Shown in pieces: positions 27,296-39,014 of a stretch of 64,000 nt of DNA. The position numbers and the translations under genes are program-made. Each line of letters opens with the position of its first letter. Positions within the stretch are counted from its first letter, which is position 1. The DNA lies in the NCBI GenBank assembly GCA_963678675.1, contig OY783199.1:1929501-1993500 (forward strand), in the 5' to 3' direction. This stretch comes from Xiphydria camelus. Taxonomy: Eukaryota; Arthropoda; Insecta; Hymenoptera; Xiphydriidae. A model generated the notes under the pieces. That model was not told the DNA's origin and did not search any database. It saw only the letters and a list, made by a program, of their open reading frames with translations.

Positions 27296-27519
27296 CACTG
27301 AGACAAAAATGTACTTGATCGAAATAAACGTGCCTTTGGATAGTCCCAAGCGCGTATTTATTCGATTTAAATGAATATCGATTTGATTCAAATAACATCT
27401 AATTCATTCAATAATCGAATATTTGCGTCCAACCGATATTCATTTAAATCGAATAAATTACGCTTTTGGGACTATCCAAAGGCACGTTTATTTCGATCAA
27501 GTACATTTTTGTCTCAGTG
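27296..27519. mobile_element. family B MITE, copy B3, flanked by TG
   Basis: Ends CACTGAG and CTCAGTG with TG on both flanks, inserted at the edge of an (ATGT)n run. Family B interior is intact apart from AGCGCG replacing AGAGCG in the left arm. Confidence 0.87.
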
Positions 27520-27536
27520 TGTATAATGAGTAGGTA

Positions 27537-27740
27537 CACTGAGAAAAAAAAAAAAGATTAAAATTTATTCTGTTAGAAGGATAATCTGAGTACGAAAGGT
27601 AAAACAGATGAAAAATTATCCTTCCAGGGTATAAAATTTAACCTTCCTTTTGGGATAATTTTTGATCTATTGTACCTTTCGTACTCAGATTATCCTTCTA
27701 ACACAGAATAATTTTTAATCTTTTTTTTTTTGCCTCAGTG
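27537..27740. mobile_element. family A MITE, copy A6
   Basis: TA on both flanks, only 17 bp after copy B3. It lies 391 bp before the first visible cholinesterase exon. Confidence 0.87.
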
Positions 27741-28131
27741 TACGTCGATGACTTCGCAGCCGATGGCAATCGGACTCTCGTGTGCGACGGAAACCTTTTA
27801 GTTCGAGGGGAAGCGAGCACTTTTGCAGCACCCCTCGCGATCTCGTCCTTTCGGCTTTCTCTCTGAATACCCGTACACAATACGCTTGAAGCGTCTGCAA
27901 AAGGGTACAAGTTCTCTCGAGAGAGCGCGCTTTTCAAAGACGGAAATGCGTTTCCCCCGTCGAACCTACGAAGTGACGTCGTGCGATGAACGAAACGAAG
28001 AGGAAAGACGGGAAACGGTATCGCGTGCCGAGCACGGCTGCGAAACTCGTTTTTTCATTGTCTTTTATCGCGAACCCAATTTCGTCGAAATCGATTTCGT
28101 ATTTAACGTGTGTCCTTCGTTTTCGTTTCAG

Positions 28132-28274
28132 GAACTTACTTCGTCATCTACGACTTTAACGAAATCTTCGAAAAGGACCGCGCGACTCCCCTGACTCGGC
28201 CTAAATTCCTCCAGATCATCGACACCATCTTCAAGAACATGTCGCAGATCGAGCGTGACGCGATCGCTTTCCAG
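28132..28274 (+). CDS. ace-2: acetylcholinesterase, internal exon (first visible)
   Basis: This exon encodes part of the alpha/beta-hydrolase fold of acetylcholinesterase, which hydrolyses acetylcholine at synapses. Its 47 complete codons begin TYFVIYDFNEIFEKD and continue to IERDAIAFQ, matching the segment directly after the catalytic glutamate in insect enzymes (family pattern D-E-G-T-Y-F). The exon opens with GA, the last two bases of a glycine codon split by the intron, so the catalytic Glu itself lies on the preceding exon outside the recognised sequence. The acceptor is TTTCGTTTCAG. The donor after CAG is GTGAGC, phase 0. The 143-bp length is not a multiple of three, so skipping would shift the frame. 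Family A foldback elements lie about 390 bp upstream and 490 bp downstream. Reading continues cleanly into the exon at 33646. Confidence 0.93.
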
Positions 28275-28767
28275 GTGAGCAAATCGATTTTTTTGCGTCA
28301 ATTTCATTCCTCATCGCTCCACCGCTTATTACTCGTCGTGACTTTTGACCGCGGGTAGATCGTAATAAATGGGAAGGGTTGCTCGTTAAGGTTTCGGAGC
28401 AACGGAGCTTAGAGATGCGATGATGAGAAATGGTAAGCGTTGAATTTTCGACAAATACTCGTCGAAATGATATGCGCCCGAGGTACGATACACGCGAACG
28501 TAAACGGTACGGCTTTAATCTGGGGCAGTGGAGCAGATACGCTCCTATCTCGTCGGAATCCTTCAACGTCATTCGGCGGTCGACAAATCCTGACGACCCT
28601 ATCCCATCGTCCAACTACTTGGCGTGCGCGAGGTGGATATATGTGTGTGTGTGTATTTGCCACGGACGCGATAAAACGTATAGCGAGTGTGAAAGAGGAT
28701 GGTCTCTGTGCGGGGGAGCTTTTCTGGTCATTACGCGCCCGGCCTCGCGTGTATCTACCGTTACCTA

Positions 28768-28960
28768 CACTGAAGAAGAAAAAGATAAAAAATTATTCTG
28801 TTAGAAGGATAATCTGAGTACGAAAGGTAAAGTGGATCGAAAATTATTCTAAGGAAGGTTAAATTTTATACCCTGGAAGGATAATTTTTGATCTGTTTTA
28901 CCTTTGTACTCAGATTATCCTTCTAACGGAATAAATTTTAATCTTTTTTTTTTCTCAATG
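28768..28960. mobile_element. family A MITE, copy A7, worn ends
   Basis: The ends have decayed to CACTGAAG and CTCAATG but TA remains on both flanks. It lies 493 bp after the 143-bp cholinesterase exon. Confidence 0.83.
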
Positions 28961-29006
28961 TAGGTACTCATCTACCTATCACATCCTATACGTAGACCTT
29001 CCCAAA

Positions 29007-29010
<4 letters not shown>

Positions 29011-29072
<62 letters not shown>

Positions 29073-29426
29073 TTTTTTCCTTTTTTTTTGTCTATTTTTG
29101 TTTTAAGGCTTACTGTTACTATATTAGTTTTAGACAGTTCCAGGTCTAAATTATTTTATCGCTCGTTACATAATCTCATTATCGTTTTATTATTGCTGTT
29201 AATATCCCTCGCATTCATGTTTTATGAACTTTTGTTCAGGTTTGTCATTATTCCATTACTTTTACATGCTGTAGTTTACTCGTGTTCACTTAGATTTTCT
29301 GTCTTACTTTTTCGTTAACCTACTTACTCGTTACCTTTAAGTCACCAAGTTTTTTACTCTCTGTATCTATCTTTGTGAGCTCTTAGAGGCCCTAGAGCAC
29401 AATAAACGCTTCTTCTTCTTCTTCCT
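29011..29426 (+). mobile_element. (CT)n-(CTT)n retroelement-like copy 3
   Basis: Starts with about 30 CT units (29011-29070), then a T-rich body, hairpin GCTCTTAGAGGCCCTAGAGC, CAATAAACG and a CTT tail from 29408. The body is more diverged from copies 1 and 5 than they are from each other. Confidence 0.7.
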
Positions 29427-30221
29427 CTCTTTGCTTGACTCGCTATAGGGCTTCCGACCCTCGAGAAACGTCGACACAGTAGCCTTGAGCCAGGCTCGTC
29501 CGGAGCGGCGTGCCATGACGCGACGCAATCGTGAACCTCGGGGCGTCGTGCGTCTCCACCGACAGGTACAGCTGATAACTGGTCGCTCGACGGACATAAT
29601 CGCGCACAAATCAGTGCTCTCTCGTAACATCGACTCTACGTATTGCACCACACACGCGCGCGCGCGACTCAAAGGCGCGGGCGTACGCGGATCCGCTTTC
29701 CGGGTACATCCAGTCGTTTGTACGATGGCGAAACGAGAAATTTGAGCAAACGCGTCATGGTAGACCGCTCGGAGATATCCGAGTAATTAAAGAAAAAGAA
29801 GGGAAAAAACAGGGAGTTTCTCTTAGCGTAGGTAACTGAAACCGCTGGAAGGGGAGAGACGAAGGACGGACTGGTATAAGGGTGGATTTGTGTGCCGGGC
29901 TACGGCTGGGCGAGAGGGAGGGGGTTTTGCTCGCGAGCCTGGCGGGGCTGGAGATACGTAGGCATAGGATTTTTCGAGATGCTCGCGCCCTACACGCAAA
30001 GTGAAACAAAGGACTTTGTCGTTTGAGAAATTACACCTAATTTCTTTGGCAATTATGCTCGGCCTCGCCCCGTTCCTTCGCTCGACTTTCACGCCACGGA
30101 TCCGACATTTCGGCCACGAAAGAAGAGACACGCACACGCAGCAGAGTAGCTAATTAATACCTCGAAACGTATAACGCGTGTGTCTTTACGCGTTCGATCA
30201 GCGAAACAATTCATTACGAAG

Positions 30222-30285
30222 AGACCTCGGCTGTAAAACCTGTTGGAACTTCATATCGGTTAACCAGGTTTTACAGCCGAGGTCT
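30222..30285. repeat. perfect 21-bp stem hairpin, 22-base loop
   Basis: The left arm 30222-30242 and right arm 30265-30285 are exact reverse complements, around AGACCTCGGCTGTAAAACC. It sits in a cholinesterase intron and does not resemble the ends of the other elements in this window. Confidence 0.85.
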
Positions 30286-31244
30286 GTCAATTATTCCTCG
30301 AGTTTTCGGCATTCGTTCGCGCGCATACCAACGTTTCCGTCGTCGGCGAAGACACGGCAAATCCTACCGCGAAGGTCGTTCTTTTCACCGCTCCCTCCTC
30401 TTCCCCGTTTCCATCGCGTATACCCGTGTATCCGTTTACGCGTACACGCGTACACAGGTGTACGCACCAATGTATATATACGCGTGATAGAATTTTCCCG
30501 AAACCCGACACCCGCGGTTCTTCATCCGCGAATGGCCGCGGTATATTAGCCCGAGCGTGTTTGCGCGGTACGAAGGTCAATGTTTGTCCTCCTTCTCTCT
30601 CTCTCTTTCTCCCGACCCTTCTCCCTCTCGCCCCGATCTACGTCCCTTCAAACTCGTCGAACGCAGTCGAGCTCTTCGACTTCTATCGCGCCGAGTCTCC
30701 GGTTGAAACGGTAGAATAGACCCGCTTCGTGTCCCGGGTATCAAAATTGCGATCCGCTTCGTAAATCTTATCGGACGGCTCCCATTGGCTCCTCGCTCCC
30801 GTCCGTCTCATCTCGGTTCAACCTTTCCTCTCCTCCAACCACCTCGACCATCACTCCGGGGCGAGCGAAACCTCGTATCGATTTCACGACCTTCCCCGAT
30901 ACGCCGGAAACTCGATCCGACCGTACATGAACATCCGACGCCCGCACGCGTCTCTCCGAGGCACGTGGAAGCTCCTAGTGGGCGCGCGAGCGCCTCGGGA
31001 GTAGCACCTGAGCTCCCAGGGCGGAGAAACCGGTGCAGGCGGTTGGTTTTATTGCGGCTACGAGGGTGGCAGTGATGAATCGTTCGTTGTAATCCCTGGA
31101 TAATCCGTCGCGCCACTGATCCACCCTACCTTACGCCCACCTGAACCCCTCTCCACTCGTTGCCGCGATTCGGCTCGCCGGATCCTGGTTGTTCGCCCGG
31201 AAAGTGGTTCATCGTCGCTTGATCGTATCTAAGACGCGTACCTA

Positions 31245-31771
31245 CTCTCAGATTCCGGAATCGCATTCTGCAATCCGACTCAGTGAACGCCGGAAGAATT
31301 TGTTGCGCGTTCTAGAATTTTGTTTCAATTCTTTTTCTAAACAAGAAATGGCCTTCCAAAAAGTGTGCAAATATCGATGCTACACTCCTGAATTCAGAAT
31401 TTGAGGCAAAGAATCGCTACGGATTGTACTGTACGCTATTTCCCGATCTCTGTCGCGATGATAAGAAATTCGTCAACTTGCGAAATAAAATCTGCAGTGT
31501 TGATTTCGTCAACTATTTTCTTGGTACTCATTTTTCTCAAAAAAAAAAAGTGGCCTTCCAAAAAGTATGTAAATAACCGATGCAATGCTCCTGAATTCAA
31601 AATTTGAGGTAAATATTCTTTATCCCAATGTGTGAAAAGATGCATGCTCGACAAGGGTCCGCTTCTGGAATCGGATTGCGGAATGCGATTCCAGAATCTC
31701 AGTAGAATGCGCAACAAATTCGTCTGGCATTCACTGAATCGGATTCCAGAATGCGATTCCGGAATCTGAGT
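31245..31771. mobile_element. complex foldback with internal direct repeat, 527 bp
   Basis: The ends CTCAGATTCCGGAATCGC and its complement pair well, and an inner block GAATTTGTTGCGC is also mirrored. Inside is a direct repeat of about 65 bases: 31348-31408 and 31550-31613 share TGGCCTTCCAAAAAGT and CTCCTGAATTCA. A third partial copy of the end lies near 31668-31705. Confidence 0.6.
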
Positions 31772-32157
31772 GTGAAACGGCTCCTATTCAGACCATCGAT
31801 TTCACGTTACGGAGGAAGAAACGACGAATTCCGGTTTTCGTGGACCGGACGGAAACGCCAATTCCCGCGAGCAAGCGAGATTAATCGCGGCGGTAAATCG
31901 CGAAACGTCGACGACATCGCTCGGCCTCCGCACGCGAATATCGCGGAGCGCGGCGCCGCGGCCCACCGTACGCGAAGCGTCGTAAGCAACCGGCCGTGCC
32001 GATCGATCGTAATTGCCGACCGTCGCTGCAAATCGTTTCTCGTAGCGCTGATAGGCGGCCGCGGAAGATGAAAACCGATATCGCGATTAAGGCTCGTGCA
32101 CGGGCGCGATGAGACGCTTAAACGCGCGTCGGCTATCAGCCGCGCATTCCACACCTA

Positions 32158-32352
32158 CACTGAGAAAAAAAAAAGATTAAAAATTATTCTGTTACAAGGA
32201 TAATCTGAGTACGAAAGGTAAAATAGATCAAAAATTATCCTAAGGAAGGTTAAATTTTAAACCGTGGAAGTTTAATTTTTGATCTACTTTACCCTTCGTA
32301 CTCAGATTATCCTTCTAACGGAATGATTTTTAATCTTTTTTTTTTCTCAGTG
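32158..32352. mobile_element. family A MITE, copy A8
   Basis: Full-length family A palindrome with TA on both flanks, inside the 5.4-kb cholinesterase intron. Confidence 0.87.
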
Positions 32353-33174
32353 TACGTATAATTAAACTCCGAACGCGTAAGGAGTCAATTTCGATATCCG
32401 TCGTTTCACAGAATTACGCCGTTCGAACGATGGATGCCACGAGAAACGACGTCGAAGTTTTGTGACTGATATTCTCGTGGGTCTCTTCTTCGCGGATATA
32501 CTTGTACGATATCTTATATATATCGGATATATCTTTTCTCTTTCGTCGATTGATTATTCGGCGGCTACTTTCAGAAGAGACTCGCCTCCAAGGCGAGAGA
32601 ACGGCGAGGGCGCGATTATCAGTTATCGATTTGCTTCGACAGTCGGCCGGTCCTCCTGTCTCGTCGACGAGTGCGCCCCACGCGCGCGAATTCGCGATAT
32701 CGCCCCCCGAGAACGGAGTAGGAGAAGGGGAGAGGCGAAGGAAGGAGGATGCGAAGACAGTAAGAAGGAGGAGAGAAAGAGAGGGAGCGAGCCAAGTTAT
32801 GAATAAATCACGAGTAATTCGAACGACATCTACACCCCTGACACGAATCGCCGTCCGTCTCTTAACGTCTGACCCTGCTCAATCAGTTTCCCCTTCGTAC
32901 TCCGCCGTGACTCCGTCCGTCCCCGTTGGACCTTTTCTCTCCACTTTTCCCTGTCACACCATCACCTCGCGAGCAGCGAGCTCACCGAGTTTCGCCTCAT
33001 CGGTGCAGGTGCTGTAGCGCGCTCGGTACGAGAACATATTCGACGAGACCACATCCGAGCGTGCTTTACGAGCGAGGCGAGCTTATTAAACGGATAAATC
33101 GGTGAATCCATGCGGGCGAGCGTTTCACGGCGACGCGGGGACACTTTGTTTAATGTCAAGCCGCCTCCGAGCTG

Positions 33175-33370
33175 CACTGAGAAAAAAAAAGATTAAAATT
33201 TATTCCGTTAGAAGGATAATCCGAGTACGAAAGGTAAAACAGATCAAAAATTATCCTTCCAGGGCATACAACTTAACCTTCCTTGGAATAATTTTCGATC
33301 CACTTTACCTTTCGTACTCAGATTATCCTTTCAACAGAATAATTTTTAATCTTTTTTTTTTTTCTCAGTG
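33175..33370. mobile_element. family A MITE, copy A9, flanked by TG
   Basis: Full-length family A palindrome with TG on both flanks. It ends 275 bp before the acceptor of the exon at 33646. Confidence 0.87.
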
Positions 33371-33645
33371 TGCCGCAGGTATAACGCGCGCCCGTATTAC
33401 ACATGTCTGTAGGTGGGAACCGACCAAGTCGGTCATTTTCCACTTGGATCGATGCCGCGACGATTATCGGGGAAGGTTGAGTGACGCGCCGTGAAAGAAA
33501 TGACCGCGAAGTGCTTCGAGAGCGCCGCGCCTCGAGCGAGTACCTACGCCGAGGCAAAACGTCCCTCGCATAAATAGTTGATCGCGTGAAACGCGCTCGA
33601 AAATCGACCAATTTTTCAATGCCAACCCCTTTCGTTTCTTTTCAG

Positions 33646-33798
33646 TACACCGATTGGGAACACTCGAGCGATGGCTTCATGTATCAGAATATGATCGCGG
33701 ACGTCGTGGGTGACTACTTCTTCATCTGCCCGTCCACCCACTTTGCCCAACTCTTCGCCGCGCGCGGCATGAAGGTCTACTACTACTTTTTCACTCAG
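33646..33798 (+). CDS. ace-2: acetylcholinesterase, internal exon with disulfide Cys
   Basis: Fifty-one codons, phase 0 at both ends, begin YTDWEHSSDGF and end KVYYYFFTQ. The exon matches the part of the cholinesterase catalytic domain between the catalytic Glu and His segments. The cysteine in FFICPSTHF (codon 33727-33729) aligns with Torpedo Cys402, which pairs with a C-terminal cysteine; that partner is on the exon at 47371. The conserved VVGDYFF stretch and aromatic-rich YYYFFTQ are typical of insect enzymes. Acceptor TTCTTTTCAG and donor GTACGC are both good matches to consensus. The 153-bp exon could be skipped in frame, but that would remove the disulfide cysteine and part of the core fold. 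Confidence 0.95.
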
Positions 33799-35619
33799 GT
33801 ACGCTTTCGTTATTCGTATTTCTCTCTTCTCTCTCTCTTTCCACTTTTCACTGACGTCACTCTCTGCGACGAATAAAATAGAATCCGTAGATCGATCCAA
33901 GAGAGATTTCTCGAAGAAATTTCCGTCGCCCCAGACGGATCGAATTTCGCGTGAAATCTGTCGTCGTCCGGATTCTCCCTTCGCTCCCCCTTTATCCGCC
34001 ACCGTGTTTCGTCCAATTTGGGGATTCGAGCAGGAAGTGAATTTTTTATTTCGCGCGACAGAAAACCCACCCCGATCAGGACGAGGGTCGCGTTCGGACG
34101 GTTTCGGTGGTGTCTAATCGCTCCGGCGTGCTTCTTCGCGTTCCCGATTCGAGGTGTAAACGAACGGGGAGTCCCACAAGTGTCGGGGAAATAAGTCGAA
34201 CGTTTCCGCGCGAGGCACGGCAAAAGCGAGAGAATCGGGACATACGTTATACCGGAATATAGTAGGTACCCCTATATCCCAAGGCGATACGACTTTTCTC
34301 AATGGCCGTAAGTGCAGGCGATAACGTCCCGTAACGCATCACTTCCACGAGAGACGCGAAGGTGCAATTTCCCAGATTTACGAGGTACCGTCTGAAATTC
34401 GTAGCGCTTCCGCGCTGCAACGTCTATGCAGATTCCCCGGGTCACGAGTAATATAGGTAATAAGACGCCCGAGGCGTCTGCCTCTTTGTCGGACTTGAAC
34501 ATTCGAAATCAGTTCGCCGCGAGTTCGGGTTCTTTCACTTTCGTACACAACGACGCTCGAAGCTTTCGAACGTTAACGCGCGCTTCGTCGCGTCGATCTG
34601 AAACGTCGTTGCACGTCGCAACTCAGATATAAACAGTATTTATACCGGAACGCGAAACGCGTGCAAAAATGCCGGCCGCTACGAGTAATTAGCGGCGGAG
34701 GTAATTCATCAGGCGGGCCACCGCGGGCTCGCACCGGAGGGTGGTGATGACGACGACGACCAAGTCGAGCGGTAGAGAGAGGAGGATGTCGTTACTCATG
34801 CGCGGTCGTAATCTTAATAACGGTTCCGCGTCGCCGGTAAAAGCTCCCCCCTCCCCCAAGCGCGCGCAGTCACTTTCACCCCGCGCGGCCACCCTCTTTT
34901 CGCCCTCCGCTTCCGTCGATTCCTCCTCGTTTTCTCCGGCCAGCAGCCTCGCTCGTGTGGCTCGTGAGAGAGGGACGACCTGTAGCGCGCCGTGTGCTGG
35001 CTCGGGGTGCCTACCTTCACCTTCCCGCCTGTGGCGTACTTCCGGTGAGCCGGAGAGCTACCAAATCTGCGCGTATATACAATTGAGCCAGTCGGGTCGA
35101 TAGATGTAGATATCTCGCGATTGGACTGTGTGCGTTCGTCGCCGATGCAACGTATCCGTATACGGCCGTATGCGTTTCAATCGCAAGTGTCGTTGAAGTC
35201 AACATTCGTTCTCAAAAGCTTTCGACCTCGATGCCCCCTCTGATTTCTCGCGGCAAAACTTTCGCCCGACTCCGCCCCATTCGCGGATGACCGGTTGGAG
35301 AAGGAGAAGCGCTTTATCGAGGCACCGAGATCGCGGCAGTCGGACAAGGAAACGACCGAGTCCCGGTTCGTATAACCGCGTGATTCGAAAACGTATATGT
35401 ATGTTCGTGGTAGCGACAAATGGGATCGTGTCGCCGTTCTACGACCGTAAAAGCTCCCGTAGGTACGCAACGGTTTACAATTTACCGCCGACGCGTGAGC
35501 TTTATCCCCGGGTTTTAGCCCTGCGAAAGGACGCTACGGACCGTGCGGTCCGAGAAAGCCGGAGAAGAGAGGTGGGACGGGGGGTACGGATCGCGCTCTC
35601 CGCTTTAACTTTGCCCCTC

Positions 35620-35908
35620 TCTGTTGGCTGCTTTCCCAGGACTAGTTTTACTCTTCCCTGACTATTCATTTACTGTCACTGCCATAATTACCATATATTG
35701 CTATCATTTTCTTTCCCATTACCTTTACACTTCTATCACCACACCTATTATTCTTAAGTTATATTTCTTCATTTTTGTTATTATGATATTTCACTTATTT
35801 ACATTAATTTTCTTCGGCCGTATCCATCCTACTGTATCTTTCTGTACAGGCACTTAGAGGGTCCGACCTAGTGCCATAATAAAGCTTCTTCTTCTTCTTC
35901 TTCTTCTC
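35620..35908 (+). mobile_element. (CTT)n retroelement-like copy 4, subtype b
   Basis: From 35757 the body matches copy 2 nearly base for base, with hairpin GGCACTTAGAGGG...CCTAGTGCC, AATAAA and CTT tail. The upstream T/C-rich part (35620-35756) probably extends the element beyond what copy 2 keeps; its true 5' edge is uncertain. Confidence 0.65.
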
Positions 35909-37416
35909 CTTCGAAATTGTAATCGTAGTCAAAATGACATATTTTTAGTTATTCTTAGTTCTCAATGATGGTCACACAGTGATTCTGTAAAAATAACAAA
36001 CTTCTTATATATCAAATGATTAACAGCACCGAGGCGAAGGAGCGATGGATCGCCAAACGGAAGAAATTCTCGGAAGGGTGTGTGTTTGTGTGGATAACTC
36101 TTCGTGTCGCGGCTAGGATCCGTCGATCCCTCGCGCATCGAACCTCTTTTTCGAAGAGTACAGCCCGTGCCTACACTCGCTCACGGGTCTTAAAGTCGCG
36201 ACGTGGCGAAAGCTAGTTCGTTAATTGCACGCGGGTACGGTTCACGTGCTCGTCGCGTCGCGTCGGTCGAGACGAAGTAGGTCGAGAGCCGCGCGGTGCT
36301 CGAGACCGGTAAATATCGAGGAAATTAATTAAGTTGGGTTCCGGGCGTTGCCGCTGCTATCCAGAGAACGAACAGAGTTCCCTTTCCCACGCCTGCCTCG
36401 CGATTCCATGGCCAGAGAGATACCAATGACGATGTTAACCACGGAAATGCCGTAACCGTCCTTCGTGATGTCAAATGATAAGTAGATACTCGCACCGCTT
36501 CCCTTCGCCCGGCTCACACGGCGCTTCGGAAAGGACGCGCGGAAGCTCCGATTTCTCCCGACCGAGTGAGAAACGTTCGAAGAGACGCATTGATGTCACA
36601 GCGAGGCGCGAATTAGAGGCTATTAAAAAGTCTCGGGGTGCTCGGGATTTCGCGTTTTCGCAAAACGTACAACGGCGACAGTCGCGTGGAACTGGGCGCG
36701 GCTCGAACGCACGCGCGACTCTCGGGCGCACTTTCTTTGTCGGATGCCGGGGAGGGGCATAGAAATCCAAAGATGAAAGGACGGGAATCCGAGAAACGAG
36801 ATTGCAGGAAGGCGGAGTCCATTGTCCGCGGATACGTGGTGGAATTACGAATATCGTAGGAGGGAACAAACCAGGCATAATAACTCGTCTCTCGCTCCGA
36901 AATGCAAAATGCATCCGCGGACGTTCGCGTTGAATGTGGTGATTATTTGTTTTGTTTCAATCCACACGCACATATCAGCACTGGGGAAAATTTGTCATTT
37001 CAAACTAAAATATTTGATGAAGTCGTGGAATTTATTGTACATTAAAATATATTTGTGCACGGGCTCTACAAAAGACCGTCTCGTTCGTCGTATTTTACGG
37101 TTTATTATCGTTTCTCATACCTACGGACTTGTATTTATATTTTACTTATCGCGTACTTTTGTGACGTGTGTGTGAGCGATCACGGGTGCTCGCGCGCGAA
37201 TCAAATCGCCGATGCGTATCCGTTCTCTGCAAGGAGCGCACGGGCAGCCGAGAGCGCCCGTCCGAATTGCCACGGGACTGCACTACTGCCGGGCGTAATG
37301 CGAGAGCGTAGTAGCGCGAGTTTGCGACTGGCCAGACCGGCCGGCGGTGTCCGACTCGAACGGGATCGCGCTACTGCGGCCTCGCCTAACGTCGTACAGT
37401 CTCGTAGTCGCCGATT

Positions 37417-37773
37417 CTCTCTCTCTCTCTCTCTTGTATTGTACTTTCACTTGCTTTATTTGGTTGGTCTAGCCCGTTCTATTGCTTACGTTATCTCTAA
37501 TTCACTCGTCTGCTTTCTACGTTACTTTCTTGGTTATCTAGTTTCTTGCTTATCATACTTTACTTTGTTAGTTTAATTCCTATCATTTGCATTGTACACT
37601 TTTATTTACCTTATTTTGTTAGTCTAGCCCGTTCTATTATTTACTTTATCTCTTATTCGCTCGTTCACTCTTTTAGTTGCTTTCTTCGATATTTACTTGT
37701 TCTGACCTTTTGTGTGCTCTCAGACGGCCTTCGCGGCCCTAGAGCAGAATAAACGCTTCTTCTTCTTCTTCTC
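37417..37773 (+). mobile_element. (CT)n-(CTT)n retroelement-like copy 5
   Basis: (CT)n at 37417-37435, a body with GGTTGGTCTAGCCCGTTCTA and TTTTGTTAGTCTAGCCCGTT (an imperfect internal duplication), hairpin region TCAGACGGCC...GGCCCTAGAGC, GAATAAACG and CTT tail. A further CT tract (CTCTCTCTTTC) follows the tail, as expected if insertion was into a CT microsatellite. Confidence 0.72.
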
Positions 37774-39014
37774 TCTCTTTCTTCCCCTCACATCAACCCG
37801 TGCCTCTAGGCGCAACGTGGTGCAGTACGGCGCCGTATCGCTACGTTCTCTCCTATATTATAATTGGATCGTGAATAATATCGAGGGACTCGATCCGAAC
37901 TTGCCAATTCGACGCTGCCCTAGATCCGCGTCATTTGTGCTTCTAATATACCTACATATAAGTATATAGAGCGGAAGCCTCGTAGGGTCCGTGAATTTAC
38001 TCAAAATCGACAGAGACTCCGAGAATTCTCGAGCAAGCGATGTCTGCACCACAGAGAAAAATCGAACGAAGCGTAGACGTATGCAATTTGGAATTTGCGA
38101 CATTCGCAGAGACGTCGCAAGGTCGACTCGCCGTATACACATGTACTTATACGTCTGTAGCGACAGCTGCATGCATTTGCATAGAGCGAGTGCGGCGGGC
38201 TAAAAACAGCAGAGTTCCCCGTGGCAAACTGCGCGAGTACATAAACACCGCGGACGAAGATTGCGAAATAATCTTCCGGATTTCCGCGTACATGTGCAAT
38301 GTTTATCCAATTCCGCCGCGTACGTCGGTTGCCGGGAGAATCGCGAGAGGATGCAGAGATCCGGGGAGGGAGAGACCCAGGCGCGAGCTATATTTCGAGT
38401 CGAGTAGTATATTGCAAATACGTATACCCCGGAGAGATCGAACGCGAAATAACGAGCGTAACCGGTGGTTACGCGCGACGATCCGTGGGACGGACGGTGC
38501 CGTATTTGTTTCCAAATTGAAGCGCTGAATTAATTATACACGCTACCGCGTGTTTACCGACGCGACGTAGGTACGTTGGTCCTGCATATGTATACGTGTA
38601 CGCGAACATACATATAGATACATAGGTATACGTATGTCCTTCGCGTCAGTCTCCCGCATCCCAGCCGACCCTGGAAATTCACGAAAGATAAATGAATTTC
38701 TTCGATATTCGGCGCCCTCGCGGGATTGGGGCGTGGTTGTAACTTCACGGGCAGTGGAACGCGTATATCGGTCGTGCTCGCACGTACCGTGCTTCTCGTG
38801 GCAGGCACGAACCCTTCGCGATACCGGAAACGCAAAGTTCCTTCGCGACGATGGAGGTGCGCCAGCGGATGCGTAATGGACGCGTATTTAAATATCGCCG
38901 ACTACGGGAGGGTGTTTTTTATCGTTTCGTTTTCGACAATTCGTTACGATATCATCGATCTCCAAATCGATCGTAACCATTCGAAGCGTTCTCGCGTTTC
39001 GTGCGCGTCAACTG

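Larger units (their letters stand above)
1..28131 (+). other. probable large upstream intron of acetylcholinesterase gene
   Basis: The first visible cholinesterase exon begins at 28132 after a pyrimidine-rich tract ending TTTCAG and needs an upstream exon supplying one base of a split glycine codon. I found no reading frame here resembling the upstream cholinesterase domains (oxyanion-hole glycines, FGESAG nucleophile elbow, signal peptide), so I infer that at least 28.1 kb is intron. Gene-free stretches where I see nothing beyond simple repeats: 785-4958, 5815-6667, 7307-8911, 9387-12483, 13378-14476, 16624-19086, 19660-20549, 21108-23266, 23978-25743. The rest is the mobile elements listed separately. 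A small upstream exon could have been missed. Confidence 0.55.
28275..33645 (+). other. acetylcholinesterase intron, 5.4 kb
   Basis: This GT-AG intron has donor GTGAGC and acceptor TTCTTTTCAG and lies in phase 0. It carries three family A elements (28768, 32158, 33175), one (CT)n/(CTT)n retroelement copy (29011-29426), a perfect 21-bp stem hairpin (30222-30285) and a complex foldback (31245-31771). The last family A copy ends 275 bp before the acceptor. Between 29430 and 30220, and between 30290 and 31240, I see no gene or clear repeat. Confidence 0.9.
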
